Assembly: GCA_014706295.1 (NCBI GenBank)
Contig: JACSVZ010000013.1
Span: 1,453,231-1,517,230 of the forward strand
DNA from: Lycocorax pyrrhopterus obiensis
Lineage: Eukaryota > Chordata > Aves > Passeriformes > Paradisaeidae
Length of the DNA stretch: 64,000 nt
Direction: 5' to 3'
A model generated the notes under the pieces. The model had not been told where the DNA came from. It ran no database searches and saw only the letters and a list, made by a program, of their open reading frames with translations. The position numbers were made by a program, and so were the translations under genes. Numbering within the stretch: the stretch's first letter is position 1; the number at the start of each line of letters is the position of its first letter. Of this stretch, positions 32,317 to 45,320 are shown one piece after another.

Positions 32317-32545
32317 GGTTGGGTTAGATTGGGTGTTAGGAAGAAATGCTGGGAAGGAATTGTTCCCTGGGAGGGTGGGCAGGCCCTGGCGCAGGGTGCC
32401 CAGAGCAGCTGTGGCTGCCCCTGGATCCCTGGCAGTGCCCAAGGCCCGGCTGGAGCAGCCTGGGACAGTGGAAGGTGTCCCTGCCCGTGGCAGGGATGGA
32501 ATGGGATGATCTCCAACCCAACCCATTCCAGGATTCCGTGACTTT
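32317..32545 (+). mobile_element. CR1 LINE 3' fragment
   Basis: Begins GGTTGGGTTAGATTGGGTG and TTAGGAAGAAATG, then joins GGGAAGGAATTGTTCCCTGG and the young-type 3' end to CCATTCCAGGATTCCGTG. The first 25 bp look like a different CR1 wording. Confidence 0.88.
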
Positions 32546-33979
32546 AATCCAGGCCCTGCATTTTTCCTCTTCTCTAAAGGGTTCCCTTCCCGTTCTCTTG
32601 TCCCTGGAAGTCCACACAGGGCTGTCCCTGAGGAGCAGGACGTGCTCTGGAGAGCCCAGCCCAGCCCTGTCCCTCCCCAGCAGCATTCCAAGGCTCAGAG
32701 CCTGGATATTTTTATTCCTACCTACAAATACTGAGCTGTAGGTTCATCCCAGGGTGAAATGATTGTCAGCCCTAATGAGATCCCAGAGAATGAATTCTGT
32801 GTAAAACCAGAGTATCTGTGCATAGGTGAGATCCCAGAATGCAGGATCTGAGTATCTAAAATGCAGAATTATCTCCGTATTCTCACAGATTCCATAGATT
32901 ATCCACACTGGATAACACCACCACATGGATCACACCACCCAGAGACTCCAGCCCTGAACTCCACCAGCGGATCTTCACCTATAAAACGATGTTTTGGTGC
33001 TGTCTCCCAACCCCAACCTGGGAAATGCCTCTGGAATTTCCCTGTCCTCTCCCTCTCGCCCTGCCCTGGCCAGAGCAGAGGCAGCAGCAGCTGCTCCATC
33101 TGCTCATTACCATGCAACAGGGGCTGCCAACAGCCCGGAGAAGGTGCCGAGGTGGCACCACGGAATCGCTCCAGGGAAAGGACGTTTTGGGGGCTCGTTA
33201 ATTTTTAAAGGAAAACTGAGGTTCATAAACACCTGAGAAGGAAAATAAACCAGGACAACAGGAAGTTTTCCATCCTTTCCCCACCCTGTCCCCACAGTCC
33301 CCGTTCGGAGGCGTCGCGAGGGCGCCTCAGATCAAACTCTGAGCAGGGAAGATCGGAGAAGAAAATATTCAGCAACCCCACAGCTCCAGGAACCCCCCTT
33401 ATCCATGCTCCCATCCAGCAGCTGCTTTCCAGCCAGGAAAAATCCTGATTTCCAAGCTTTTGTGCCCAGCAGAACTGCTGAGATCCAGACAAACCCATGG
33501 CATACTCACCAAATCCACGAGTGGCGGCGGTTGGGTAAAATATTAATATTTAACATCTTCCCGGCTGATCCTTCCCTTCTATCATCCGAGAAGAGTCAGG
33601 ACACGTCCTGCTTATCCCAAACTTGTGTCTCTCTGAAGTTGGCTCAGTGGCACGGAGAGGTTTCCAGGAGTTTTTATTCTTTGGGATTACATGGCAACTC
33701 CCACTGCAGGTGGATGTCACTTTCTAGAGGAGGAATCAAACAGTGGGGGTGCCTGTGGAACAGCCTCTATGGACCCCCAAATTTCTTCATTTCTAGCAGG
33801 AGAAAGAGAAAATGAATCTATTTCTGGCAGCCCCCTGACTGCAGTTTCCTGCTCTCATTTGTATAATCCCTTCCAGTGATCCTGAGACAGGGGTGGAAAG
33901 GCTTTTCCAAGCTGCAGCAACATCCCCTTTTTCCTGTTTCTCCTTTCCAGGTCACATCCCTCCTTCCTTCAGAGCCGAA
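32546..33979. other. Unique intronic sequence
   Basis: No exon or repeat recognised. Confidence 0.45.
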
Positions 33980-34870
33980 AGTTTTGTGACGCTGCAGAAA
34001 CTCCGCTGGCGGGTCCCTCCCGCGGAGCATCCACAGGGATGAGATTCCCGGGGTGCAGCAGGGATGCGGCTCCAGCTGAGGGGTTACAGGCAGCCGGGAG
34101 CGGGGCTCGGTGGGAAAAGGCCTGGATTTTCCATCCCGCCAAAGCGGGAACGGCAGCAAAGCGCTGCCAGCTCCCTGCCAGGGGTCACTGCGAGCGGCGA
34201 GCCGAGCGCTCTGCGCTCCTCCTGCCACTCCCGCTGTCCCTCCTGTCACCCGGCAGCGGGGCTGTGCCTCCGCACGGGCTCCCGGCCCTGCCCATCCCTG
34301 CCCGGCTCCAGGTGCCGTGCCTGCGGGCAAATCCCGGGAGCACGGACCAGCCGCAGCCTCGCCCCGCGCAGCGCCGGCGGATTTGCGGCTCTGTCTGCAT
34401 GAAATGGAATTTTACAAGATTTACAGGATCCGAATCCCGCCGCTCCACATCAAACCCGCCGCGGCTCCCTGGTGCATGGAGACGTCAGGGGTGGGTGGGA
34501 ATGGGGCTGCATCCGCCCGGGAGCGGCTCCCGAAATTCCGGCCCCCCCCCCACCCCGCGCCCCCGCCGGAGCCGGGAGGGGACCCGGGGACAAAGGCAGG
34601 GCTGGGAGAGCCGAGGATGCAGCGATGCAGGAGAAGGAAAGCGCTGCCCGCGGCGCCGGGCGATGGATCGGGAATGCCGGCAGGGAGCTGCCCACGCCGC
34701 CCTGCCCCGCCCGCACCTTGCGGGGCTGACAAAGGGACGCCGGCGGGGCCGGGCGGCTGCGACGCTTCCCCCCGGGAGCGCCGAGTTCAGGGGCACCGGA
34801 CAGAAACGTCCTCCCTTCGCCGGGCTCGGGTTTTTCCCTGAAGTCTCCAGACGTTTCACCTTGACAACCA
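33980..34870. promoter_or_regulatory. CpG island, candidate alternative promoter
   Basis: Dense CpG over almost 900 bp (for example CGCGCAGCGCCGGCGGATTT and GCCCGCGGCGCCGGGCG), with an Sp1-type CCCCGCCCG at about 34703-34711 and many GCGG/CCGG words. It is the strongest CpG concentration in the window and is free of CR1. PDE4B has several isoform-specific promoters far upstream of UCR1, so this is a natural place for one. I could not match any open frame on the minus strand to a known PDE4B N-terminus. The long open frames inside are explained by high GC. Confidence 0.55.
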
Positions 34871-34955
34871 AGGGAAGGGATTTTATCCATCATCGGGAAT
34901 CGGAGGTGTCGGGAAACGGGCATAGAGGGGAATTTTATAGGCGATGCATTTGTGT

Positions 34956-35030
34956 AGGTGATGGATAAATGGCATTTTACAGGGGATGGATAAATGGCAT
35001 TTCTATAGGTGATGGGTAAATTCCATCAGC
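34956..35030. repeat. 25-bp imperfect tandem repeat, about three copies
   Basis: AGGTGATGGATAAATGGCAT at 34956, AGGGGATGGATAAATGGCAT at 34981 and AGGTGATGGGTAAATTCCAT at about 35007. It lies at the edge of the CpG island. Confidence 0.7.
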
Positions 35031-35717
35031 CGTCAGTGATCCACAGCATTCCCTATTCCCAAGGAAGGGGTGGCCAAAGCAGCAGGAGGGGACAGGAGGG
35101 GACAGAGCATGGTCACCCCATGGATCTCAGAGGATCCATAATCCAAGCCCCGCTCCCTGCAGGTAACTCCGAGCAGGAAAGGCGGAATGAGGAGCTGTTG
35201 TAGGGATTAAGATGCCAAATCCAATTTAAAAATACAGGGAAGGGGGAGAGTGGCAGTGTCATTCCAGCCCCACTCAGACTCCCAGGCTGCTCCAACGCAC
35301 TCCAAGCTAAGGAAAGGCTCTTCCCGACTGGAAAAACTGCATGGTTCTCTCCTCTAACCGGGAGATGAGACATAAATCCATATTTTTCTAGTCATTATTC
35401 ATTTCTATTCATTATTATTCATTTCTATTCCTATTTTTCTATTGACATTATTTATAAAAATATAAAATATTTATAAAAATAGGGGCAAATTAAAGGTACA
35501 AGGAAAAGGTCAGGACGGAGCATGGATAATCCACACTCCGAAGGTTTGCACCTCTCCTTGGCCTTGCTGCATCTCCAGTCTGGTTTGGCAGGAGCCAGTG
35601 TTATTCTCAGTGGTTGAAGAATTTTGTGGAGACCACGGAATTCTGCATCTTATCCATGGAAAAGGTGCCGAACATCCATGGATGGGGGTAAATACACAGA
35701 TACACAGACGTATCCAA
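35031..35717. other. Unique sequence with AT-rich patch
   Basis: TATTCATTTCTATTCATTAT and TTTATAAAAATATAAAATAT form an AT-rich patch at 35385-35485. No exon recognised. Confidence 0.5.
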
Positions 35718-35979
35718 ATCATGGAATCATGCAATGGTTTGGGATGGAAGGGACCTTAAATCCCATCCCATTCCATGGGCAGGGACACCTCCCACTGTCC
35801 CAGGCTGCTCCAAGCTGGCCTTGGACACTTCCAGGGGTCCAGGGGCAGCCACAGCTTCTCTGGGAATTCTATTCCAGGGCCTGCCCACCCTCCCAGCCAG
35901 GAATTCCTTCCCAATATCCCATCCATCCCTGCCCTCTGGCAGTGGGAAGCCATTCCCTGTGTCCTGTCCCTCCATGCCT
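35718..35979 (-). mobile_element. CR1 LINE 3' fragment
   Basis: Antisense copy from ATGCAATGGTTTGGGATGG through GAATTCTATTCCAGGGCC to TGTCCTGTCCCTCCATGCC. Confidence 0.92.
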
Positions 35980-37569
35980 GGAAAACCCACCCTGTGGAAT
36001 GAACATCTGCCACATTGGCCACCAACATTCTCCTCATTGTTCTTGGGAAAAAAGCCCAAATTAACTCCCTGCTAATTCTGGAGCAGACACTTCCATGAGC
36101 TGTTGGTTTTTCCTACCCCACCATGCTGAGTTTGTGTGTTTTCCCTCCCCATTCCCATTTTTTCTGGTGTCTCCCTTCACAATCCAGCCTTTCCCTGCAT
36201 CCAGCATCCCGAATTTGACGTGGCTAATTGCAGGGAGCGTGGCAGTAATCACAGGGTGGCTGGCTGGGAAGGAGAATAATCATTCCCTGGGATCTTTCTC
36301 CTGTAGTTTCTTAGACAGTTCAATAATTATCCCGAGTGCAAACCCAGGAATTGCAGGATCAACAGGACAGAAAGGGATAAAACTCCCAGGGCTGGGATCA
36401 GAACCCACTGGGCCTCCCTCCCTGCCACTCCCACGCGCTTCCCAAATCCCCAAATTGTCCATTTGGATCCGAAGCCGCATCCCCAGATTCCATCTATTTA
36501 TTAACCAGCCCTCGCAAGCGGCGCTAACGAGGAGCCCTCCTCCCACCGGGCCAGCCTGGCAGCCCCAACACTGATGCTCCTCCAGGGAAACTTCAGACAT
36601 TTCCTGAAAAATCGCACAAAACCTGAAAACCAGCCCGGAATGGTTTGCTTTTCCTCATCTTTCAGCAAAGTTACATAAGGCAGCCCCTGCTCTGCTGCTG
36701 CCTTGAAACTCTCCAGGCCCTCAGCGCTCGGGCACCTTTATCCCCTCAAGCAGCAGCAGGATCCTGTGGAGGCTCAGGAATGTTCCCTGTCCTCACAGCA
36801 GCCTGGGAAGCAGCAGAGGATATTTTGGGAATTTCGAGACAAGCCAGAAGCAGAGAATATAAAAACAAGTGTCTTCAGTGCTCTGTCCTCCCTGACTGAA
36901 GACCTGCACCAATGTAAGGTGGGGGTTTCACCCCAGATAAATCAATCCTAAATTTGTTTCCAGCGATGTTTTTCTTCCTCCTCGTTGCTAATTATGGAAT
37001 AATCGGGATAACACACAACCACCCTGGCTGATCACCAAAATCCACCCTGAAAGGAACCTCCCCCACGCTGCTCCTGGCATTTCATTCTCTGTTCCCCAGG
37101 GCAGCATCGACCCTTTCCCAAATATCGGAATTCCTGAGGTTTTTGCCGCACGCCAGTGGCACTCTGGGAGCACAAGGCCATTTCTCGGTCTGGGAAGGCT
37201 GCGATTGCTGGGGCTCCTGAGCAGCTTTCCATTCATCCCTCCTGGCTGGCCAGGCTGATTGAGGATGATGAAATCCTGATTTGCAATTCTAATTCCCTTC
37301 TTTTTCCTGAACAGGCTGCCCAAGAGCTCCAGGAATATTATTTTGCCAACCTTACAATAAACACCCCCGTTCTCCATGAAATCCTGAAAAATACACTTAT
37401 TCCAGCTCACAGAACGCAGACCCACTCACGGTAACTCGCTCACAAACCCTGATTTTCTGAGAATCCGTTTTTTCCAGAAATTTGGGAATTCTATCCAGCA
37501 AATAATGAGCTGTACCTGCTGTAGGGTGGCTTGAAACCTGCAGGAGATTTGGTGAGCCAGGTGTCGAAT
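35980..37569. other. Unique intronic sequence
   Basis: No exon or repeat recognised. 36960-37010 has TTGCTAATTATGG-type motifs. Confidence 0.45.
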
Positions 37570-38015
37570 CATTAAATCCTGGAATCCTGGAATGGTTTGG
37601 GTGAGAAGGGAACTTAAAACCCATCCATGCCATGGGCAGGGACACCTCCTGCTATCCCAGGGTGCTCCAACCTGGCCTTGGGCACTGCCAGGGATCCAGG
37701 GCAGCCACAGCTTCTCTGGGAATTCCCTTCCAGGGCCTCCTCATCCTCCCAGGGAACAATTCCTTCCCAATATCCCATCCAGCCCTGCCCTCTGGCACTG
37801 GGAAGCCATTCCCTGTGTCCTGTCCCTCCAGCCCTTGTCCCCAGTCCCTCTCCAGCTCTCCTGGAGCCCCTTCAGGCCCTGCAAGGGGCTCTGAGCTCTC
37901 CCTGGAGCCTTCTCCTCTCCAGGTGAGCACCCCCAGCTCTCCCAGCCTGGCTCCAGAGCAGAGGGGCTCCAGCCCTGGAGCAGCTCCATGGATTCCTCTG
38001 GAATCACTCCAGAAG
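37570..38015 (-). mobile_element. CR1 LINE 3' fragment, young type
   Basis: Antisense copy with an octamer-like tail (AATCCTGGAATCCTGG). It continues through CAGGTGAGCACCCCCAGC to CTCCAGCCCTGGAGCAGC. Confidence 0.93.
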
Positions 38016-39019
38016 GTTGTTCTCGGTTTACGGAGCTCTGGATAAAAACTGTCAGGAGGTGGCACAAGCGTTTGACGTTTTCCAAAAATGGGATCCCTAA
38101 AGGTCATTTTTCAGCAGGAATTTGCCGTTCCTGGAGCGCTGCTCCCGACCCAGCCCCGAGCTGTGCTCCACAAATCCGACCCCTAAGTGCCCCCAGGAGC
38201 CTTCATCTTCCCAAAGCCGACACCTCCCCTCCATCTTTCTCACCAACACTTCCCTTCTCCTCTTCCCATAAATAAAATCCCATTTTCCGGCGGGTAACGC
38301 TCTATCCAAGGAACTCAGCGTGGAAGAGGAGGCGTTTCCAAGCAGACTGAAGGTTCACCCAGAGGGGCTAAACTGAGAGACAGAGCCACCAGACTGGGGG
38401 GGGGGAGCGGGACAGAGGCAGGAAAAGCTGTACCAGGAGCAGGGGGAACGAAAACACAGAAAGAAAAGAAGGAAAATCATCTCATCCCTGCAAAGTTCCT
38501 GAAAATTTTCCAACCAAATGACTCAACAGCGGCAGCTGCTTTGAGCAAAGGGGTCTGGGACTCGCTGAGCTGGCAATTAATGAATGTTTGCATCTATTTT
38601 CCATCAACACCAGCTCTGCTGACATCCTCACGGCACACGCTGACGGGAGCACGGCAAAGCCGGGAGCTGGGAATGAGCAGCGCGCGCTCCCAGCAGATCC
38701 CCAGGTTCCCACCTGGATCAGATCCTGACCTCCCGTTTTATTGCATCTTTTATGTTCCACTTCGGCTCCTTGCAGCCTCTGGAGCTGTCACAGGTTGTGG
38801 AGAAGCTGCTGCAGGGATGTGGGTTCCCAGCATGGAAGTGATCCCAGGAAAACCCGGCCCCCTCCGTCTGACAGGAGCAGAAGCCACCACAGACCTTGGG
38901 CCTGGAATGAAATTCCTTTGATGCTCCACACCTTTGGAATGCAGGTATTCCCTCAGTTAGGGGAGTAGCCGTGCTGGCTGTTCTCAGGGTGAAACTAAAT
39001 GAAGAAACCGGGAAAAGTG
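38016..39019. other. Unique intronic sequence with a G-run
   Basis: An uninterrupted G-run near 38396-38405 is followed by AGCGGGACAGAGG. No exon recognised. Confidence 0.5.
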
Positions 39020-39395
39020 CTGGAATTCATGGAATCACTGAGGTCAGAAAAGCCCTTCAAGGTCATCCAGTCCCAGCTGTGCCCGATGCCCACTTTGCCG
39101 CCAGCCCAGAGCACTGAGTGCCACCTCCAGGAATTCCTTGGACACCTCCAGGGATGGGCACTCCAAACCTCCCTGGGCAGCCCCTGCCAAGGCCTGACCA
39201 CCCTTTCCATGCAGAAATTCCTGCTGATGGCCATCCTGAGCCTCCCCTGGCCCAGCCTGAGGCCGTTCCCTCTCCTCCTGTCCCTGTTCCCTGGGAGCAG
39301 AGCCCGACACCCCCCCGGCTGCCCCCTCCTGTCAGGGAGTTGTGCAGAGCCACAAGGTCCCCCCGGAGCCTCCTTTTCTCCAGCTGCAATTCCCT
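39020..39395 (-). mobile_element. CR1 LINE 3' fragment, older type
   Basis: Same type as 4905-5345: CACTGAGGTCAGAAAAGCCC, GGACACCTCCAGGGATGGGC, CTGTCCCTGTTCCCTGGGAG and CAGGGAGTTGTGCAGAGCC. Confidence 0.88.
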
Positions 39396-40589
39396 GTGGA
39401 TCAGGACGCCTGTGGGATGATCAGGGATGAGCCATCTCTCCTATCCAGCATCCTGAGGCTTCCCAAGCTCTCCAAGCTCTGACTCCGGGTCCCCTTCCAC
39501 CAGGGAAACCATCTGGAAAAGCAGCTGCCGGGATTCTCTTCCCTGCAGGCCCAAAGGGAAGCGGAGCCCCTGGATGTTCCTGGATGAGTGAGAGCCCCCA
39601 CGAACAGCCCTGGGCTCCGACGCGGCGTTTCCAGCCCGGAGCAGCCAAAGCTGGGTTTGGATTCAGGTCCCAGCACAAAGATCCGGATCTCCAGACAGGG
39701 AACAAGGAGCAGGATGGGGGTGGGAAGGCCCTGAGCATTCCCAAACATTCCTGGTTTCCCTGCACCTCCTCCACAGCGCTGATTTATACGGGAATAAAAT
39801 CACTGCCTCTGGAATAGGTCATAATATTATGACTTATAACCCTCCACAGTTTTTTTCCCTGTCTCCAAGCTCTCTCCAGAGCTTTCCCATCTCCTGGAGT
39901 GAGGCGGGGCTGGATTTTCACACATTTGGTGTTAAAACAAGCAGCTGACAATTTGGGAGCGCCACTTAAGGAGCGATTTCCTGCCGGGATCCGGGGAGAG
40001 CAGCGCTTTGCTCCTTCCCGCTCTGTCCCCCAGCGCTGGCTCCCACCAGCCCTCGAGTTCCTCGGAGCACAAACCCACCCGCACGGAGATGTTTCACAGC
40101 ACTTCCCCTTCCGTCGGGTTTTGTGGCGGGGAGAAGGCCCAGAGCAGACACGGGGATTTAATCCCGTTTTCCACAGGTTATTCCTCATCACTTAAACCCC
40201 CACACCCACCATGGCCATGGGGATCCCAGGTGAATCCCAGGAGGAGATCCCAAATCTCTGCAAACGGCCACCAGCAGCTCCTGAAGGCTGCCCGGTGTCA
40301 CCACTGTCCCATCCCTACAGCATCCAAAGAAAAGCTGGGAATACAAGGACCCCGTGCCTCGGAGCAGGACAGAGGGAAGGGTTCTACTTTCAATCCTAAG
40401 GACAAAGCTCTTCATCCCCCTCTAGCAAACACTCCAAGCCCTGATTTTCTCTCCAAAATGGCTCCTAAGCCCTGAAAAGTTGGGAATCTTCAGTTTCCCA
40501 AACCCCTTCTGACAACTGAAGAAGTGGAAATATTGGAAAACCAACCAGCGCTGGGATTTCGTTTCGTACATCATTGGGATGGTGAGGTT
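39396..40589. other. Unique intronic sequence
   Basis: No exon or repeat recognised. Confidence 0.45.
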
Positions 40590-40675
40590 GGATGAGGTTG
40601 GAATGTGTCCCTGCCCAAGGAAGGAGATCAACTTTGAGGCCCGTCCCAACCCAAACCAGTCTGGAATTCTGGGAT
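40590..40675 (+). mobile_element. CR1 LINE 3' terminal fragment, degraded
   Basis: GTGTCCCTGCCCAAGGAAGG and CCGTCCCAACCCAAACCAG with a CTGGAATTCTGGGATC end. Confidence 0.7.
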
Positions 40676-41571
40676 CACTTCCCTGACACACTGAAGCTCC
40701 CCTCTCAATTCTCCCTCAAATTTCTGCCACAAAATGAACTTCTCTTGACAGCAGTTATTTTTCCATGGAAAATAACTCCCATTCCAACCCCCAGCAGCTC
40801 ATTAATATTCATTTCTCCGTGCTCTCAGCCAAGCCAGGAGATTTTGGCACGCTGGGAACTGTGAACGCTCACAACAGCACTAATTTTTAAATAATTTGGG
40901 AAGAGTGGATGTGCCAGAACATTTCCCAGGTTTAGCTGCACACAGTTAAGCTGAGCTTTGTTATGCAGAGCCCGTTACAGAAAAGCAGAGCCTTGGAGCT
41001 GCTCCGTTGGGAATAAAAGTGGATATTCCTTCAAATTCCACCTGGGTGCACCTGTTCTCCGAGGAGGTTCAGCAATAAACTTCCAAACCATGAAAGAATG
41101 GCTTTGGGAATTCCCTCTGCAGCTCTCCCGGAGCCCCTTTGGATCTGCTGAGGAAGGGCTGCTCCCAGAGCAGTTTCCAGGGAGGGGTTCAAGTCCTTTG
41201 AGGGATTTAATCCTGATTCCCGGAATATTCCACGTGGTGAATGTATGAATGTAACTGGGATTCCTTAGCACTACATTCCTTCTCCCCTAAATGTCCCTAG
41301 CTCGGAACAGGGAGAAGAGAGGCTCTTCCCAAAGTTTTCCCAAAAACCCCTCCACTCACACAAAAACATTTGGACTTTGGCATCTGGACTCTTTCTAAGT
41401 TGTTTGCCCATTCCCGTGACTTTCAGACTGTTTTATATTGCTCCCATTTCCCTGATTTTCAGAGGAATGGGGATGGGATTGGGAAGCCTCTCCCCGTGGC
41501 AGTGCTCACACCTGCTGAGGGCACAGCTCTGTACCCCTGACAGCCGCAACACATTAAAACAACCATTCCCA
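40676..41571. other. Unique intronic sequence
   Basis: No exon recognised. GCAGCTCTCCCGGAGCCCC near 41119 has weak CR1 flavour but is not called. Confidence 0.4.
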
Positions 41572-41832
41572 AAATCCTGGAATCCTGGAATGGTTTGCAT
41601 TGGGAGGGATCTTAAAGCTCATCCTGTTTCAACCCTGACACCTCCCACTGTCCCAGGCTGCTCCAAGCCCCGTCCAGCCTGGCCTTGGCCACTGCCAGGG
41701 ATCCAGGGGCAGCCACAGCTGCTCTGGGAAATCCATTCCAGGGCCTGCCCACCCTCCCAGCCAGGAATTCCTTCCCAATATCCCATCCATCCCTGCCCTC
41801 TGGCAGTGGGAAGCCATTCCCTGTGTCCTCTC
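41572..41832 (-). mobile_element. CR1 LINE 3' fragment
   Basis: Octamer-like AATCCTGGAATCCTGG, then ATGGTTTGCATTGGGAGG, GAAATCCATTCCAGGGCC and GAAGCCATTCCCTGTGTCC. Confidence 0.92.
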
Positions 41833-44800
41833 ACCACGCAGAAGTGTAAAACCACTCTGACTTCCTTTCTGTACTCTGGAATTTACTCTTCCATGTAAAA
41901 AAGCAGAGCTGGAATCCATGCCAGGGGTGTCATTCCAGCTGTAAACGATGCTCCTGCAGCCCCACATCTCCCAAGAGCCCGTGGAGCACAAAGTGACCCC
42001 ATGGATTGGGATTGGGATGGGGCCACCACCCTTTCCATGCAATCCCAACAGCAACTGGAGACAAACACTGCCAGCTCCAGGGAAATGGGAATCCAGGTGC
42101 TGTCAGAGAGGTGAGGCCGCCTCCCAAGCCTCCCCTCTCCCGGGAGCCCGGCGACGGCATTTTCCTGCAGGAGCCATCGGATGCACGGCGAGTGCAGAGC
42201 ATTTGTTTCCTTGGAAACAAAACCCTTCCAACCTCCAGCGCACACAAATCCTCGGGAAAAGAAAACTCTGTAATTAAAGCCAAGGCCTGGCTATTTTTAG
42301 CCCCCGAGATGTGAAATCCCAACTGTTTTATTAGGAATGGAACCCAAGGAAAACACACTTATCTCAATTATTGGAGGAGGGAATCTTTGTATCCACCCAA
42401 ACAATGAACCCACGGAATTGTGCTGAGGAAAAGAATCGCCTGGCCCTTTGAAAATACAAAATAAATTGGGAGATTTGGATTTTAGGATCCTCTGCACCAG
42501 GGCTAAAAGAAAACCTCGAGGTGACAAACCTGAAACAACCAGGAGGGAAAATGGATTCGTTCCCTGGAGCCTGGACCTGATCCTGGAGCTCTTTTCCAGC
42601 CCTAATGATTCTGGGATAACGGAATTCGATCAAGGAACTGGAGAGTTTAATTGAAAATACGTTGGCCAATCCTCTTGTGCTGATGATTCCTTGCTGGTTT
42701 TCCTGGAGAAAATCTCTGCAGCGTCGCACTTAAAGAGATGCCAATGGAATTCTATTCAAAAACCACCTGGAAAGATCAATTTAGACGAATTCACGCCGGA
42801 ATTTACAAGAATTCACCCTGAAATTGAAAAGAATTCACTCTGGAATTCCACTGTGAAGTTGCAATTTTCTCCTAAGAAAATACCATAACTCACGGAATTA
42901 TTTCTCCCACAAATCCCTAATTCTGGATCATTCTCCAGCTCCACTGCTGGGCTGGATCCTTGGATACTTTCATCAATTCCAGGGTATTTTTGCTGTGCAC
43001 CGAGCACATCATCAAACGTTTCTGTTCAGTTGCACTGCTGGGCTGCTCGGGGAAATGAAACATTAAAAACAACTTTATCAAATTAAAAATGAGCTGAAAA
43101 ACAAGAGTTCCCAAATCCTAACTTCGTGTTTTACACAGCAAAAACAAACCCGGGAGTGAAATCCTTCCACAGCCCTGAAGTTTTATTTGTTCTCTGGAGA
43201 TTCTTCCCTCGGATTTGGATGGATTTTCCTTTTCCTTGTATAAATGTTTGGAAATGAGGAAGATTTATCCTCTGCCCATCACGGCTTTGGAGTAAACACC
43301 GCATTTTAGGGGTTTTTTTCCACCATAAATCGAGGAATTTTCAATCAAAGGAAGCATCCCGACACTTCTGAGTTGAAGCAGGTGAGGTGAAGCACAAGGC
43401 AGGGAATTTTAAGGCTTTAATGGATAAAGATTATTGTGCTGAATGTTGAAAACGAGCTGAAATTTCTTGTTAAAACTGAGTTTTAATCTCTTCATCACCA
43501 AAGAAATGCCCAGGGAACCATCCCAGCTGCCGAGAGGAGCCAAATCTGGAATGACCATTTGAAAATATAAAACTCTACGGAAATTCTGAATTTTTGGGGG
43601 GGTCTGAACTGTCCCTTTGAAGGAAATCATTGGGTTCTGACTGCAGCAAAAGCCCTCAAATAATTCACAGAAAACCAGACGCAGATCCTGAGTGGGCAAC
43701 TCACAGGAGGAAAAAAGGGAATGTTTGTTCACGGAAATGAGGGAAAGGAGGAGGAGAAAAAGGGATTTCAGGCTAAATTTCACCTCGTGTCATCCACAAA
43801 AAATTGAGTCAGCAAGGAGAGACTCCAGGGATGGGATTTGGATGTGTTTTTATGGATCTCCCCCCAGATTATCCCAAATAGCAGCAATTTTGATTCCAGT
43901 TAAGCAGGACTGAGTTTTTCTCGAATTTAGGACAATATTTCAGCAGCTTTTGGGGCAGAAAACCTCGTTAGGGCTCTTCCAACCCGAGCCATTCCATGAG
44001 TTTATAACTTCATGATTATGGGGACAAGAAGATGATGAGAATCCCCCTGAAGATCCTACTGGAAAAGTTATGGAATCTACTGTTCCTGGAAGTTCTGGAT
44101 GACTGGAACTGCCACAATATCCAAGATAATCGGAGAGCCTGGACAGAAACCTGCTCGTTGCTCTGATCCTCTTAATCCCACAAAGTTTGGCCTTTTAAAG
44201 ACCAGGATTTAGGGATACAAATCCCAAATGTCCCAGGTTTTGTGCCTTGTGGACTGAAGCAAATCCCAGCAAGCCAAGAATTCCTGGTTTTTCTATTTAA
44301 GTCGATTTGAGGAGGATAAATCCTCTCCCTTCTTCATCCAGCTGTGTTTTCCTTCGAAAGGAAGGGACTCAGACACCGCACAAACCCAAAAATCCCAGAG
44401 CTCCTCTGCTTTTTGGGAATTTTTTTTGTGGGGGGATCTCCCTGCTTGAAGCAAGACAATCCCAAATATCCAGGTGTGACCCCACAGGTGTCACCCCCCC
44501 ATTCCTGCCATTCCCAGCCGGTTGAAATCCCGATTACCGCAGCAGGATGGGATTTTTGGTGTTTTCCCCCAGAGAGCAGCTTGGATATGGGATTTTCCCT
44601 ATTTCCTGAAGGGATGGGCACAACACAGAAATCCTGGGATGGTTTCTGTCCCCTAAATGCGAGAATTCCCAGCTGATCCGTGACATTTCTCTGCCTGCCC
44701 AAGGAATGCTTCACTAAGATCCGGCTCAGCTCCCACTGCTCCCGGGGAAAAGATCCGATTATTCCACGTGGAGCTGGATCCTGATTCCATCTCCATGCGT

Positions 44801-45124
44801 CCCTCTCCTCCTGACCCCGGCTCTGCTCCCTGCCAGAGCCCATCCAGCTGCCCAGCAGGAAAACTGGAATTCCAGAGCCGCTGGGAAAACCGTGGTGCTG
44901 TGAAGGATGGGATGCGGAGCTGCTGGAACGCCTGGCATTCCCACGGTCCTCAGGGAATTTCAGGATCTGTTGTGCCACAGATGGATGACAAGGAAGGCTG
45001 GAGTCGGCTGAAGCCGTGGATATGCAGGGAAGGGAAATGTGGATCCCAGGGAGCACAGAACCAGGATCTGTTTGTCTCAGTTCCGCCACTGGAGCTGATT
45101 CCTGTCTAAAAATCAGGAAAAATC
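41833..45124. other. 3.3 kb of mostly unique intronic sequence
   Basis: The longest CR1-poor run in the middle of the window. Weak CR1-tail-like words occur at 42570-42620 (AGCTCTTTTCCAGCCC) and 43965-44010 (GGGCTCTTCCAACCCGAGCC). A 22-bp tandem repeat lies at 42787-42850. No exon recognised. Confidence 0.45.
42787..42850. repeat. 22-bp tandem repeat, three copies
   Basis: GAATTCAC begins units at 42787, 42809 and 42831. The third unit is partly diverged and ends in CTGGAATTCC. Confidence 0.75.
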
Positions 45125-45320
45125 CCTCCCCCAGGGTGCTGGGCACTGGAACAGCTCCCCAGGGAATGGGCACATTCCCAAACCTGCCAGAGCTCCAGGA
45201 GAGTTTGGACAATGCTCTCAGGGATGCACAGGGTGGGATTTGGGGATTGTCCCACGGGCAGGAGTTGGATCAATGATCCTTGTGGATCCTTGCAAGGATA
45301 TTCCCTGATTCCATGAATCT
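45125..45320 (+). mobile_element. CR1-X/C-like LINE 3' fragment
   Basis: Sense copy of the family seen antisense at 11098 and 52133: AGGGTGCTGGGCACTGGAAC, TTTGGACAATGCTCTCAGGG, CACAGGGTGGGATTTGGGG and AGTTGGATCAATGATCC. Confidence 0.82.

Noticed and set aside
34039..34968. 309-codon frame in the CpG island, and overlapping frames on both strands
   Set aside because: High-GC sequence has few stops. Several frames are open at once and none matches a PDE4B isoform start.
44334..45212. 292-codon minus-strand frame
   Set aside because: No known domain; it runs into a CR1-X-like fragment. Chance frame.
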